Source: Novosphingobium sp. B 225 (GTDB lineage Bacteria > Pseudomonadota > Alphaproteobacteria > Sphingomonadales > Sphingomonadaceae). From it: 64,000 nt of DNA. The position numbers and the translations under genes were made by a program. Of the stretch, positions 45,727 through 55,200 are shown one piece after another. Below the pieces are notes generated by a model that had not been told where the DNA came from, searched no databases, and saw nothing but the letters and a program-made list of their open reading frames with translations. Position 1 is the stretch's first letter. Every line of letters begins with the position of its first letter. The stretch covers positions 1 through 64,000 of the forward strand of contig NZ_MWLM01000062.1 in NCBI RefSeq assembly GCF_002198665.1. The letters run 5' to 3'.

Positions 45727-46473
45727 TCAGCCTCTGACTTCCCCATAAATTTCCGCCAGCTGGGCCGGGGCCTGTTCCTCGGCGAGCTGGTGGAAGCGGG
45801 GTTCGTCGACGTCGAGCCACCAGGCTCCGCCGATTTCCCAGGTAGCGGCGCGGCCTGCGTCGGCCAGGCGCTGCATGCCTTCCGACAGGCTGCCCGCATG
45901 CCCGGCAGCGATCGCGGCCTCGATTGCCCGCGCCAGTTCGGGCGTGGCAAGGAAGGCTCCGCAATCAACTGCATCATATTCCGGGATGGTCTTGCCGATC
46001 GCGCGGATGAATTGCCGCTCATCGCGCAGCACCCAGGTCGCATCGTCGGGATCGACCAGCGGGTTGTCGCAGCGCGTGTCGACCGCCAAAGTCACCCCGC
46101 GATCCGCGCCGCCCTGCTGTGCCAGCCCTTGCAGGATCGGGGCCGAAAAGATGTGGTCCGACATCATCAGCAGATAGTTGCCCGCGATTACGCTGGCCCC
46201 GGCCATCACTGACCAGCCGTTGGGTTTGGTCCAGTCTTCAACACGCTGCGCGACCACGGGAATGCCGATCCGGTCGGCAAGACCGGGCAGGAAAGCCTCG
46301 ATCCGTTCCGCCTCATGCCCGGTGACGACCACCACCCGCTCCACCCCCGCCGCGCGGGCCTGGCGTGCGCCCAGTTCGAGCAAGGGAATCCCGGCGATCG
46401 GGGTCAGCGGTTTGGAATCCGACAGATCGCGCAAACGGCTGCCGAACCCGGCGGCGATGATCAGGGCGTCCAT
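45727..46473 (-). CDS. sugar/inositol-phosphate nucleotidyltransferase
   Basis: This 248-residue protein belongs to the NTP-transferase family. AAGFGSRLRDLSDSKPLTPI is the nucleotide-binding start with a conserved Lys, and LLMMSDHIF and NPLVDPDDATWVL resemble inositol-1-phosphate cytidylyltransferases. Upstream on the same strand is an inositol-phosphate synthase gene and beyond it a CDP-alcohol phosphotransferase gene. The likely product is CDP-inositol. Activity on phosphocholine or another sugar phosphate remains possible. Confidence 0.85.
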   Translation of the reverse strand: MDALIIAAGFGSRLRDLSDSKPLTPIAGIPLLELGARQARAAGVERVVVVTGHEAERIEAFLPGLADRIGIPVVAQRVEDWTKPNGWSVMAGASVIAGNYLLMMSDHIFSAPILQGLAQQGGADRGVTLAVDTRCDNPLVDPDDATWVLRDERQFIRAIGKTIPEYDAVDCGAFLATPELARAIEAAIAAGHAGSLSEGMQRLADAGRAATWEIGGAWWLDVDEPRFHQLAEEQAPAQLAEIYGEVRG

Positions 46474-46500
46474 GGGGAAAAGGCTCCGTAAAAACGCGAA

Positions 46501-46532
46501 CGGCGCCGGTCAGGGTGAACCGACCGGCGCCG
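46501..46532 (-). terminator. strong hairpin between inositol-phosphate synthase and nucleotidyltransferase genes
   Basis: An 11-base perfect stem (CGGCGCCGGTC with GACCGGCGCCG, 46501-46511 and 46522-46532) around a 10-base loop. Read on the minus strand it is followed by GTTCGCGTTTTTACG, with a T-run seven bases after the stem. It may be a partial terminator that lowers transcription into the nucleotidyltransferase gene. Confidence 0.6.
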
Positions 46533-46554
46533 TCACGGCGAAGCAATGCGGGGC

Positions 46555-47655
46555 TTATTCAGCCGCCAGCGGCGCTTCGGTGATGTATTCATCGACCATC
46601 TGGGCGGCCAGATCGTCGTTGAACTGCTGCGGCGGATGCTTGCAGAAGTAGGCCGAGGGGCCGATCAGCGCCCCGCCTTCGCCGCGTTCCAGCGCAACCT
46701 TGGCGCAGCGGATCGCATCCATGACGCAAGCCGCCGAGTTCGGGCTGTCTTCGACCGACAGGCGCAGTTCCAGTTCCATCGGGACATTGCCCCACTGCAG
46801 CCCTTCAAGGCGCAGGAAGCACAGCTTGTTGTCCTTCTGCCAGGGAACATAGTCCGACGGGCCGACGTGGATGTTTTCATCCTCAAGCCGTTGGGCCAGC
46901 ATGGCCTGCACCGCTTCGGTCTTCGATTCCTTCTTGCTGCCCAGCCGCTGACGATCGAGCATGTTCATGAAATCGGTGTTGCCGCCGGTGTTGAGCTGAT
47001 AGGTCCGCTCAACCGTTACGCCGCGGGCGGCGAACAGGCTGGACAGGACGCGGTGGACGATGGTTGCACCGACCTGCGCCTTGATATCGTCACCCACGAT
47101 CGGGATATTCTTGTCGCGGAAGCGCTTTTCCCATTCGGGACGGCTGGCGATGAACACCGGCATGCAGTTGACCACGGCAACGCCGGCTTCCAGCGCGCAT
47201 TCCATGTAGAATTCGGTGGCTTCCTGCGACCCGACAGGGAGGAAGTTGACCAGCACGTCAGCCTGCGAATCCTTGATCGCGGCAACGATGCGGGCCTTGT
47301 CAGCCTCAGGCTCGTCAGAAACGATGAAGCCCTTTTCACCGACCGTGGTCATGTGTGCGGCAACACCGTCTGACACCTTGCCCATGATCACCTTGGCGCC
47401 GGTGGCCGGCACGTCCTGCTGGAACACCTTGGTGTTGTTGGGCGAGGCGAAAATGGCTTCGGCAATATCCTTGCCAACCTTGCGTGCATCGACGTCAACG
47501 CCAAGCACGAAATCGACATCACCCGCGCCGTATCCACCGATCTTGTCGTGGATCAGGCCCTGCGAGCTGTTGTTCTGGCGATAATAGGCGACGCCCTGCA
47601 CCAGCGAGCTGGCGCAGTTGCCCACGCCAATCATGGCGACCTTGATAGGCTTCAT
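46555..47655 (-). CDS. inositol-3-phosphate synthase
   Basis: This 366-residue protein converts glucose 6-phosphate to inositol 3-phosphate. The NAD motif GVGNCASSLVQG is at 10-21. LVNFLPVGSQEATEFYME and the long YQLNTGGNTDFMNM stretch are the actinobacterial-type synthase motifs with the catalytic Lys and Asp region. The start at 47655 follows AAGGGA nine bases earlier. It feeds a probable CDP-inositol or phosphatidylinositol pathway with its neighbours. Confidence 0.95.
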   Translation of the reverse strand: MKPIKVAMIGVGNCASSLVQGVAYYRQNNSSQGLIHDKIGGYGAGDVDFVLGVDVDARKVGKDIAEAIFASPNNTKVFQQDVPATGAKVIMGKVSDGVAAHMTTVGEKGFIVSDEPEADKARIVAAIKDSQADVLVNFLPVGSQEATEFYMECALEAGVAVVNCMPVFIASRPEWEKRFRDKNIPIVGDDIKAQVGATIVHRVLSSLFAARGVTVERTYQLNTGGNTDFMNMLDRQRLGSKKESKTEAVQAMLAQRLEDENIHVGPSDYVPWQKDNKLCFLRLEGLQWGNVPMELELRLSVEDSPNSAACVMDAIRCAKVALERGEGGALIGPSAYFCKHPPQQFNDDLAAQMVDEYITEAPLAAE

Positions 47656-47749
47656 TATGGTTCGATCCCTTCCGAACGAAACAGCGCGGTTCCGGTGAAA
47701 CACGCCTCATTGTGAAATCGCGCGCCAAAAGCAAGTGTTTTAGCGCAGG

Positions 47750-48817
47750 TCAAGCGGGTTCTCGCATCAATACGGTCAGTACGACGACTAACCAGCACGC
47801 TGCGACAACCGCAAATGCATAAAGTGCAAAGGCAGCAAAGCCCGTTGCAATCAGCACGGCACCGGCCAGGGCATAAAAATCCCGCATGGTCAGCCAGGTC
47901 AGCCATTGCTTGATCCTGGATGGACGCTGGCTGAACCGATCCTTGATTGCGTTGAAAGTCATGCCTTCGGCGTTGTTGCGGCTGCGGCGGCCCAGCACCC
48001 ACAGCCCCAGCCCCATCGCCGCAAGCCCGCTCGTACCCGCAAGGGCTGCTGTGGTCTGTCCCTGGCAATAGAGATTCCAGGCAACGCCAGCCACACAGGC
48101 CAGATTGGTCAGCGCGTCGATCAGCGAATCGATCGCCGCGCCGCGCGGTGAGGATCGAAAGGTTGCCCGGGCAATTTCGCCGTCGACCCCGTCAAAGATC
48201 GAAGCCGCCTGGAACAGCAGTGCCCCGGCCACCAGCCCCTGCGCGGTTCCGGTCAGCAAGGCGGCAGTCATCACCAAGGCGATCAGCGCCGTTCCGCAAG
48301 TGGTGTGCAGCGGTGCAATCCCGGGAAACAGGCGCAGCAGCAAGCGCGTGCAGGCCTGGGAAACCGGCCGATTGACATAACGGGAAACGATCCCGTCACC
48401 CGGCTTGGCCGTGGCACGCACGATCCTTTTCTCCGCTGCGTCGAGCGCATGACACGATAGCGCCTCGGGCATGGGTTCAAGCGCCCCGGCACCACTGCCG
48501 AGCCGGGGCATTACCGCAAGTTCGGGCACGGAGCCTTCCACCAGCAGCTCTCCCGCGATCACGGGCGTATCGGGGTCCAGCCTGCCGGGCAGCGCAGCGA
48601 TGTCACCAAAGCCGACGGCCATGCCCTGACACAGCCGTGCCACTTCACGCTGCAGCACCGCATCCACTGCCAGCAAACCGGGTGCGGCCAGCTCGGCCCG
48701 GTCATGCCCCGCCTGAGCCAGCGCCCGCAGCGCACGCGCGCCAGCAGGCAGGCCCGCCACCATGCGGTGGGCCGCCGCCACGCTGGAAAACAACACCACT
48801 ACTGCACGAGCCGAGAT
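47750..48817 (-). CDS. CDP-alcohol phosphotransferase with N-terminal extension
   Basis: This roughly 355-residue protein ends in a CDP-alcohol phosphotransferase domain: DGVDGEIARATFRSSP, then GAAIDSLID, giving the DxxDG-AR-G-D-D signature. It is preceded by VSRYVNRPVS, which is typical of the archaeal/thermophile di-inositol-phosphate synthase branch. The first about 130 residues look like a degenerate nucleotidyltransferase. The most probable start is unusual: ATC at 48817, five bases from AGGAGG. A GTG at 48799 is the nearest ordinary choice but lies far from that site. It probably transfers inositol phosphate or a related head group. Confidence 0.82.
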   Translation of the reverse strand: MSARAVVVLFSSVAAAHRMVAGLPAGARALRALAQAGHDRAELAAPGLLAVDAVLQREVARLCQGMAVGFGDIAALPGRLDPDTPVIAGELLVEGSVPELAVMPRLGSGAGALEPMPEALSCHALDAAEKRIVRATAKPGDGIVSRYVNRPVSQACTRLLLRLFPGIAPLHTTCGTALIALVMTAALLTGTAQGLVAGALLFQAASIFDGVDGEIARATFRSSPRGAAIDSLIDALTNLACVAGVAWNLYCQGQTTAALAGTSGLAAMGLGLWVLGRRSRNNAEGMTFNAIKDRFSQRPSRIKQWLTWLTMRDFYALAGAVLIATGFAAFALYAFAVVAACWLVVVLTVLMREPA

Positions 48818-48927
48818 CGTGCCCTCCTGCCCTGTCCAACCATTTTTGCGCCGCCTTGATACAACGCGCGCTTTTGCGAACCCGATTAATGGCTATAAGG
48901 CGCGGCGGGGAAAGCGCCAAGCGGCGC

Positions 48928-49881
48928 ATGGCGGAGTGTTACAAATTGGCCGGGGACGCAGCAGTACTGGACGGATCGGGTGGCACCCCCGGCAATGGCG
49001 CGCCTGCGCCCAAACGGCCATTGCGCCCGCGCGAACTGCAGGACCCGCTCAACTGGTACCTCTACCATCCGCTGGCCTGGCAGCTGGCGCGCCGCCTGGC
49101 GTCGACCCCGGTTACGCCCAACATGGTATCGGTTTTAGGCGCGGCCATGGTGATTGCGGCGGCGGCGGCCTATGCCGGGCTGTCCTATCCGGTATCGGCG
49201 GCGCTGGGGCTGCTGCTGCACATGGGCTGGCACGTGGTCGACGGCGCGGATGGCGATCTGGCCCGGCTGACGGGCCGGTCCAGCCCGATCGGCGAAATGG
49301 TTGACGGGCTGTGCGACTATCTTAGCCACGTGGTGCTCTATCTGGTGATGGGCTGGGTGCTGACCCGGATCGGCGGCTGGTTCGGCGGGTGGCATGCCTG
49401 GGCATTGGTGGTGTTCGCCGGGATCAGCCATGCGGTGCAGGCCAACCATGTCGAAGTGCAGCGGCGGCAGTACCAGTACTGGGTCTATGGCACGCCGTGG
49501 ATCCGCAATTCACACGAAGGCCAGGAATCAGCCACCGGCAAAAGCGTGTTCGCCAGTCTGGTTTCCGCCTATCTCGGCGTGGCCACGGGGATGACCCCCT
49601 ATGCCTTGCGGGTCGATGCAGCCGTCGCCTCTGCCCAGGGAGATCCTGTCGCACTGGACCGGATCGCCCGGATCGCGCGCGAAGAGACCCAGCCGCTGTT
49701 GCTGCTGTGCAAGATCCTGGGCCCCAACCCGCGCGCGCTGGTGCTGGGCCTGTCGATGTTCGCGGGAAGCCCGGCTTATTATATGATCTATCAGAGCGTG
49801 GTGCTGAACCTGCTGCTGGTCTGGTCGGTCATGCGCCACAACACGGCCGCCAAACGCATCGCGGCGCGGATTGCGGGATAG
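48928..49881 (+). CDS. CDP-alcohol phosphotransferase, second copy
   Basis: This roughly 317-residue membrane enzyme has the signature DGADGDLARLTGRSSP, then GEMVDGLCDYL, all key Asp residues included. It has about six helices. It diverges from the other CDP-alcohol phosphotransferase gene and so may be controlled with it. It could make phosphatidylinositol phosphate or a related phospholipid. The ATG at 48928 is preferred but an ATG at 48889 is possible; neither has a strong ribosome site. Confidence 0.85.
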   Translation: MAECYKLAGDAAVLDGSGGTPGNGAPAPKRPLRPRELQDPLNWYLYHPLAWQLARRLASTPVTPNMVSVLGAAMVIAAAAAYAGLSYPVSAALGLLLHMGWHVVDGADGDLARLTGRSSPIGEMVDGLCDYLSHVVLYLVMGWVLTRIGGWFGGWHAWALVVFAGISHAVQANHVEVQRRQYQYWVYGTPWIRNSHEGQESATGKSVFASLVSAYLGVATGMTPYALRVDAAVASAQGDPVALDRIARIAREETQPLLLLCKILGPNPRALVLGLSMFAGSPAYYMIYQSVVLNLLLVWSVMRHNTAAKRIAARIAG

Positions 49882-50001
49882 GCGGCGGGGGCGGTTTGTA
49901 AGCTGTCCTCGAATGGCGGCATTTGGAAGCTTATGATCGGACGCTGCCTGTCCGGACGCGACGACATTGCGGACGTTGGTGGGTTGGCTACAAGGTAAGC
50001 T

Positions 50002-50331
50002 ATGCTTTGGTGGGATTGGACCGCACGCCAGCGATTGGCGCTTCTGGCCGCGATACTGATCCTCGCGGCGATACCCTGGCTATTGCTTGGTTGGCTACCC
50101 TATAACTTGTACAATCTCGGGGTACTCGCGGGCGGCACCGCGTTCTTGGCTGTCCATTTGATCATCGCTTGGATTCTGCTAGTTGGCCTCCGAACAGGCC
50201 GGATTCCTATGAGTAGCGGGAGCGAGGATCGAACCAAGTCGCCGACATGGTTCTGGTTTTTTGTCGCAACGCATTCAGCCCTTTTAATACTCTTTCTCTC
50301 GTTTGTTTTAGCGATGGTTCTCGACCTTTAG
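50002..50331 (+). CDS. small membrane protein of unknown function
   Basis: This 109-residue protein has three hydrophobic helices (about 10-31, 38-64, 82-105). Its base composition is less GC-rich than that of its neighbours, with many TTG and TTT codons, which may mean recent arrival or a rapidly evolving gene. I do not recognise a family. It lies alone between the CDP-alcohol phosphotransferase gene and repeat D. Confidence 0.55.
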   Translation: MLWWDWTARQRLALLAAILILAAIPWLLLGWLPYNLYNLGVLAGGTAFLAVHLIIAWILLVGLRTGRIPMSSGSEDRTKSPTWFWFFVATHSALLILFLSFVLAMVLDL

Positions 50332-50434
50332 ATGCCTCTTGGCTAACGTTCGCCACCCCGACCATTCCGGTCTTGCTGCGCGGCCCTGCCTCCACTGAAA
50401 GCAGACACCTTTGCCGAAGCCCCGAACCCTGACA

Positions 50435-50612
50435 GGGTCACGCAGAGGCCGCAGAGGAAAAGGAGAGGCGCAGAGGTGGTGCATTGCGCCGCAGGCTCCT
50501 GCAGCTCCGCGGCGGTGCGGCCTGCCGAAGCCTGGGCACAGGGGTGCGGCTTCGCCGCCAGCGCAACACCTCTGCGCCTCCCTTTTCTTCTCTGCGGCCT
50601 CAGCGTGAACCC
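50435..50612. repeat. palindromic intergenic repeat, copy D
   Basis: GGGTCACGCAGAGGCCGCAG and the inverse CTCTGCGGCCTCAGCGTGAACCC end this copy; both arms carry the same change (GGCC for GGC), so the arms have changed together. Inside are GCGCCGCAGGCTCC and GCGGCTTCGCCGC. It fills most of the 400-base gap before the amidohydrolase gene; nothing else is visible there. Confidence 0.83.
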
Positions 50613-50731
50613 AATGACGCGCCGCTTGCCCCTGACCCGCACGAAGCCGGAGAGACAGAACACCCCGAACATTGCTGGACGCCGAAAGCCAGCGCGCTAT
50701 TCTGATCGGCAAGCCAGACCGGGAGACTACC

Positions 50732-51946
50732 ATGCTGCACGAATCGCTGCTGGATGACGCACGCGCCATTGCGGGGGACATTACCGCGCTGCGCAGGGCA
50801 ATCCATGCCGAGCCGGAACTGGGTCTGCATACCCCGCTGACCCGCGACAAAGTGCGGGCCGCGCTGACAGGACTGCCGCTGGAATGGGCGGAAGGGCCTT
50901 CGACCACCGGACTGGTCGCCACGCTGAAGGGCGGTGCGGGGCCGGGGCGGACAGTGTTGCTGCGCGGCGATATGGACGCCCTGCCGATGCCCGAGGAAAC
51001 CGGGCTGCCCTATGCCTCCACCATCAGCGGCTGCATGCATAGCTGTGGGCACGATGCCCACACGGCAATGCTGGCCGGCGCGGTGCGGCTGCTTTGCGCG
51101 CGGGCTGATCGGCTGCAAGGCGAAGTGCGTTTCATGTTCCAGCCCGGCGAAGAAGGGCACCACGGCGCGCGGCACATGCTGCAGGACGGCCTGCTGGGTG
51201 GGCGCGATGGCAAGTCCCTGCCCGACGCGGCCTTTGCGCTGCATGTCATGCCCAATGCCCCGCACGGGCTGGTGGCGGGCCGCGCCGGGCCGCTGATGGC
51301 GGCGGCCGATCAGTTCGACATCGTGGTGCGCGGCGCGGGCGGCCATGCGTCAATGCCGCATCAGGGCCTCGACCCCATGCCGGTCGCCTGTGAAATCGTG
51401 CTGGCAATCCAGACCATGGTAACCCGCCAGTTCGATGCCCACGATCCGGTGGTGGTCACCGTCGCGCGGATCGAGGGCGGGACGGCCCAAAATGTGATCG
51501 CCGATTTCGCCAGCCTGAAAGGCACCTTACGCACGCTTTCTCCGCGCCACCGGATCAAGCTGCATGAAAGCCTGGAGCAGCTGGCCATGGGGATCGCTGC
51601 GGCCCACGGGCTAAGCGCCGAAGTTACCATCACCGAGGGTTTTCCCGTCACCATCTGCGATGCCCGCGCGGTCGAACTGGCGGCGACCACCACGCGCGAA
51701 CTGTTTGGCGAACCGGCCTGGCGCTTGCTGGATCGCCCAATCATGGGGGCAGAGGATTTTTCTTACGTGCTGGAACAGGTCCCCGGCGCGATGCTGTTCC
51801 TGGGCGTGGCCCACGATGGCGCGGACTGGAGCAAATGCCACTCGATCCATTCCCCGCGCATGGTGGTGGACGAAACGGCAATGCCGCGTGGCGCGGCCCT
51901 GCTGGCGGGCATGGCCGAACGGTTCCTGGCGCAAGGCTGGGGCTGA
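50732..51946 (+). CDS. M20-family amidohydrolase
   Basis: This roughly 404-residue metallopeptidase resembles hippurate hydrolase and N-acyl-amino-acid amidohydrolases. The metal motifs are RGDMDALPM, HSCGHDAHTAM, GEEGHHG and the C-terminal HSIHSPRMVVDETAMPRGA. The dimerisation lid domain lies between. ATG 50732 follows GGGAGA and gives the usual N-terminus; the ATG at 50672 adds 20 residues of repeat-derived sequence. A C-terminal fragment of a second copy lies at 58.6 kb. Confidence 0.92.
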   Translation: MLHESLLDDARAIAGDITALRRAIHAEPELGLHTPLTRDKVRAALTGLPLEWAEGPSTTGLVATLKGGAGPGRTVLLRGDMDALPMPEETGLPYASTISGCMHSCGHDAHTAMLAGAVRLLCARADRLQGEVRFMFQPGEEGHHGARHMLQDGLLGGRDGKSLPDAAFALHVMPNAPHGLVAGRAGPLMAAADQFDIVVRGAGGHASMPHQGLDPMPVACEIVLAIQTMVTRQFDAHDPVVVTVARIEGGTAQNVIADFASLKGTLRTLSPRHRIKLHESLEQLAMGIAAAHGLSAEVTITEGFPVTICDARAVELAATTTRELFGEPAWRLLDRPIMGAEDFSYVLEQVPGAMLFLGVAHDGADWSKCHSIHSPRMVVDETAMPRGAALLAGMAERFLAQGWG

Positions 51947-51950
51947 TCCC

Positions 51951-52250
51951 CTATTCGCACAGATCGCACAAGGCGTGGATGATCCCGCTGACGATCGGAT
52001 CACGCAAGCTGTAAAGCCGGGTCTGCGCCGCCGCCCGGCAATGCACCGCGCCTTCTTCGCGCAGCAAGGCCAGATGCTGCGAGACCGAGCTTTGCGACAG
52101 GCCGGTCAGGCCAACCAGTTCGTTCACCGATGCCTCGCCTTCGTCCAGACGGCACAGCATCAGCAAGCGTTCGGGATGGCTCATCACCTTGAGCCGGGCC
52201 GCCATCTGGGCCGAATTGGCCTTGAGCTGTGCCTTGTCCGCCGACTTCAC
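51951..52250 (-). CDS. ArsR-family repressor (SqrR/BigR-like)
   Basis: This 99-residue winged helix (SVNELVGLTGLSQSSVSQHLALLREEGAV) has Cys33 in LMLCRL and Cys95/Cys98 in the C-terminal HALCDLCE. This pairing, one Cys after helix alpha2 and one in the last helix, matches the persulfide-sensing SqrR/BigR group. Cys71 is extra. It is the last gene of the operon rhodanese-adaptor-RND-ArsR, which faces an SQR-like gene, so response to reactive sulfur is the best inference. Confidence 0.9.
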   Translation of the reverse strand: MKSADKAQLKANSAQMAARLKVMSHPERLLMLCRLDEGEASVNELVGLTGLSQSSVSQHLALLREEGAVHCRAAAQTRLYSLRDPIVSGIIHALCDLCE

Positions 52251-55200
52251 GCCGCATCCCCCGCCAGCAGCCGGCCATCATCGCGCAGCAGCACATAGAT
52301 TGCCGGGATCACCAGCACGGTCAGCAGAGTTGACGATGCCAGGCCGAACAGCAGGGAAATCGCCAGTCCCTGAAAGATCGGGTCGGTCAGGATCACCGCC
52401 GCGCCGATCATCGCCGCTGCAGCGGTCAGGACGATCGGCTTGAAGCGGATCATCCCGGCTTCCAGCAAGGTTTCGCGCAGGCTTTTGCCGGGGCTGGCGC
52501 TGTGCTGAATAAAATCGACCAGCAGAATCGAATTGCGCACGATGATCCCGGCCAGAGCGATGAAGCCGATCATGCTGGTGGCCGTGAACGGGGCCATGAA
52601 CAGCATGTGGCCCAGCACGATCCCCACCAGGGTCAGCGGGATCGGCGTGAGGATCACCAGTGGCAGTTTGAAACTGCGGAATTGCCCAACCACCAGCACA
52701 TAGATCGCCAGCAGGGCCACCATGAAAGCCGCGCCCATATCGCGGAACGTAACCCAGGTGATTTCCCATTCGCCGTCCCACAGCAGCGCGGGCCTGCTTT
52801 CATCGACCGGCTGGCCGTTCAGCAACACGTCCGGTTTGACCAGACCGGCCTTGGCCCAATCGAACTGATCGATCGCCTCATCCACCGCCAGCATGCCATA
52901 GATCGGCGCTTCATAGCGCCCGGCAAGGTCCGCCAGCACCATGGTCGCGCCGCGCCCGTCGCGCCGGAACATCGCCTGCCCGCCGGGGACAAGCTCTGCC
53001 TTGACCAGTTCACCCAGCTGGATCAGCTGCCCGCCGGGCATGGCCGCCACCGGGGTTGCGGCCAGGCTGGCCGACCAGGCGCGCTGCGACTGATCGAGCC
53101 CCAATTCGATCGGCAGCGGATCGCGATCAGCGCCGCGCGGCGCATAGCCCAAGGTCTGGCTGCCCAGCAGTGCCCCGATCGAATCGAACAGCTGGCGTTC
53201 GGACAGGCCATACTGGTCCAGCTTGGCGCGGTCCGGCACCAATCGCAGCGTTGGCCGCGGAACGCCGAATGAATTGTCGGTATCGACGACGAACGGCACC
53301 GATTTGAAAATCTGTTCCACCGCCTGGGCCGTCTTGACCCGGCTGGCTTCGTCCGGACCATAGATTTCTGCCAGCAGGGTGGCGAGTACCGGCGGCCCCG
53401 GCGGCGTTTCCACCACCTTGAGCGAGCCGCCCGGCGGCAAAGGCACGGCCTTTTGCAATTGCTCGCGCAAGGCAACCGCGATTTCGTGGCTTGACCGGCT
53501 GCGATCACCCTTGGGCAGCAGCGTGACCATTACGTCACCCTGTTCCGGTTGCGCTCGCAGGAAATAGTGCCGCACCAGGCCGTTGAAATTGAAGGGTGCG
53601 CTGGTCCCGGCATAGGCTTCCATTGCCACCACTTCAGGGACCTGACGGGTCACAGCAGCGGCCTGTTCCAGCACTCGGCCAGTCATTTCCAGGCTGGTCC
53701 CTTCGGGCAGATCAAGCACCAGCTGGACTTCGCTCTTGTTGTCAAACGGCAGCAATTTGACCGTCACAGCCTTGAAATAGAACATCGAGCAGGCCACCAG
53801 CGTGGCCACCCCAACCGCGATCAGGAACCGTTTCGCGCTTTCGCGGGTGGCGATCACCTTGCTGGCATAGCGGCGGTAGAGCGTCCCCAGCTTGCCGCCA
53901 TGAGCATCGTGGCCACCCTGATCCAGCGCCTCCCGGGCGAACCGGATCATCAGCCAGGGGGCGATGATCACCGCAACGAAAAAGCTGAACACCATCGCCG
54001 CGCTGGCGTTGATCGGGATCGGCGCCATGTAAGGCCCCATCAGTCCCGAAACGAACAGCATCGGCAGCAGCGCCGCAACCACAGTGAGCGTGGCGACGAT
54101 GGTGGGATTGCCTACTTCGGCAACAGCTTCAACCGCGGCGTCGATCCGACTGCGTCCATCCGCCATGCCCCAGTGCCGCGCGATATTCTCGATCATCACG
54201 ATGGCATCGTCGACCAGAATGCCGATCGAAAAGATCAGTGCGAACAGGCTGACGCGATTGATGGTAAAGCCCATGATCTTGCTGGCAAACATGGTCAGCA
54301 TGATCGTGGTCGGGATGACAATCGCGGTCACGGCAGCCTCGCGCCAGCCGATTGCAAAGCCGATCAGCACCACGATCGTCACCGTGGCCAGCGCCAGATG
54401 CAGGATCAGCTCATTGGCTTTTTCGTTCGCCGTTTCGCCATAGTTGCGGGTGATTGAAACGGTGACACTATCGGGAACCAGCTGGCCTTGCAGTGTTTCC
54501 AGCCGTTCAACCACTGCTTCTGAAACGGTGACGGCATTGGCGCCGGCCCGCTTGGCCACGGCCAGACTTACCGCAGGCGTCATGACCCAGCCCGCCGCGC
54601 CATCGCGCGCCCAGCGCCAGGCGCGTGCCTGATCCTGGGTCGGTGCCTGTTCGACCGTGGCGACATCTTTGACCAAAACTGCCGCGCCACCGACCGCGCG
54701 GACAGTCAACTGACCAAGCTCTTCCGCGCTCTTCAGCGTCTGGCCAGCGGTTACCGCGACAGCCTGGCCGCTTTCGCGCACGGTGCCTGCGGGGAAAGCG
54801 CGGTTGGCCTGGCTGACTGCCTCGATCAGATTGCCAAGCGGCACCCGATGCGCCGCCAGCCGCGCCGGATCGGGTACCACACGCAGCGCCATGCGCTGCC
54901 CGCCGGTGATGAAAGTCAGCCCGACATCGTCAACCTTGGCCAGTTCGGTCCGCAGCTTGCCGGCCAGTTCGGACAGGGCCTGATCGTTCCACTGGCCGGG
55001 CGCGCCGGGCTTTGGGGTCAGGGTCAGGACCACGATCGGCACATCGCTGATCCCGCGCACTGTCACTTGCGGCGACGGGATCCCGACCGGGATCCGATCG
55101 ATATTGGCACCGATCTTTTCATTGATCCGGGTCGCGGCATCTTCCGGGTTGGACCCGACCAGGAACCGTGCCGTCACCAGTACGCCGTTGTCCTGCGCCT

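Noticed and set aside
49923-50105. 60-codon open frame
   Set aside because: It overlaps the better supported 109-codon membrane-protein frame and is Arg/Trp-rich without motifs.
21411-50612. CRISPR array from the repeated GCAGAGGCGCAGAGG words
   Set aside because: The copies are kilobases apart, palindromic and without regular spacers, and there are no cas genes.
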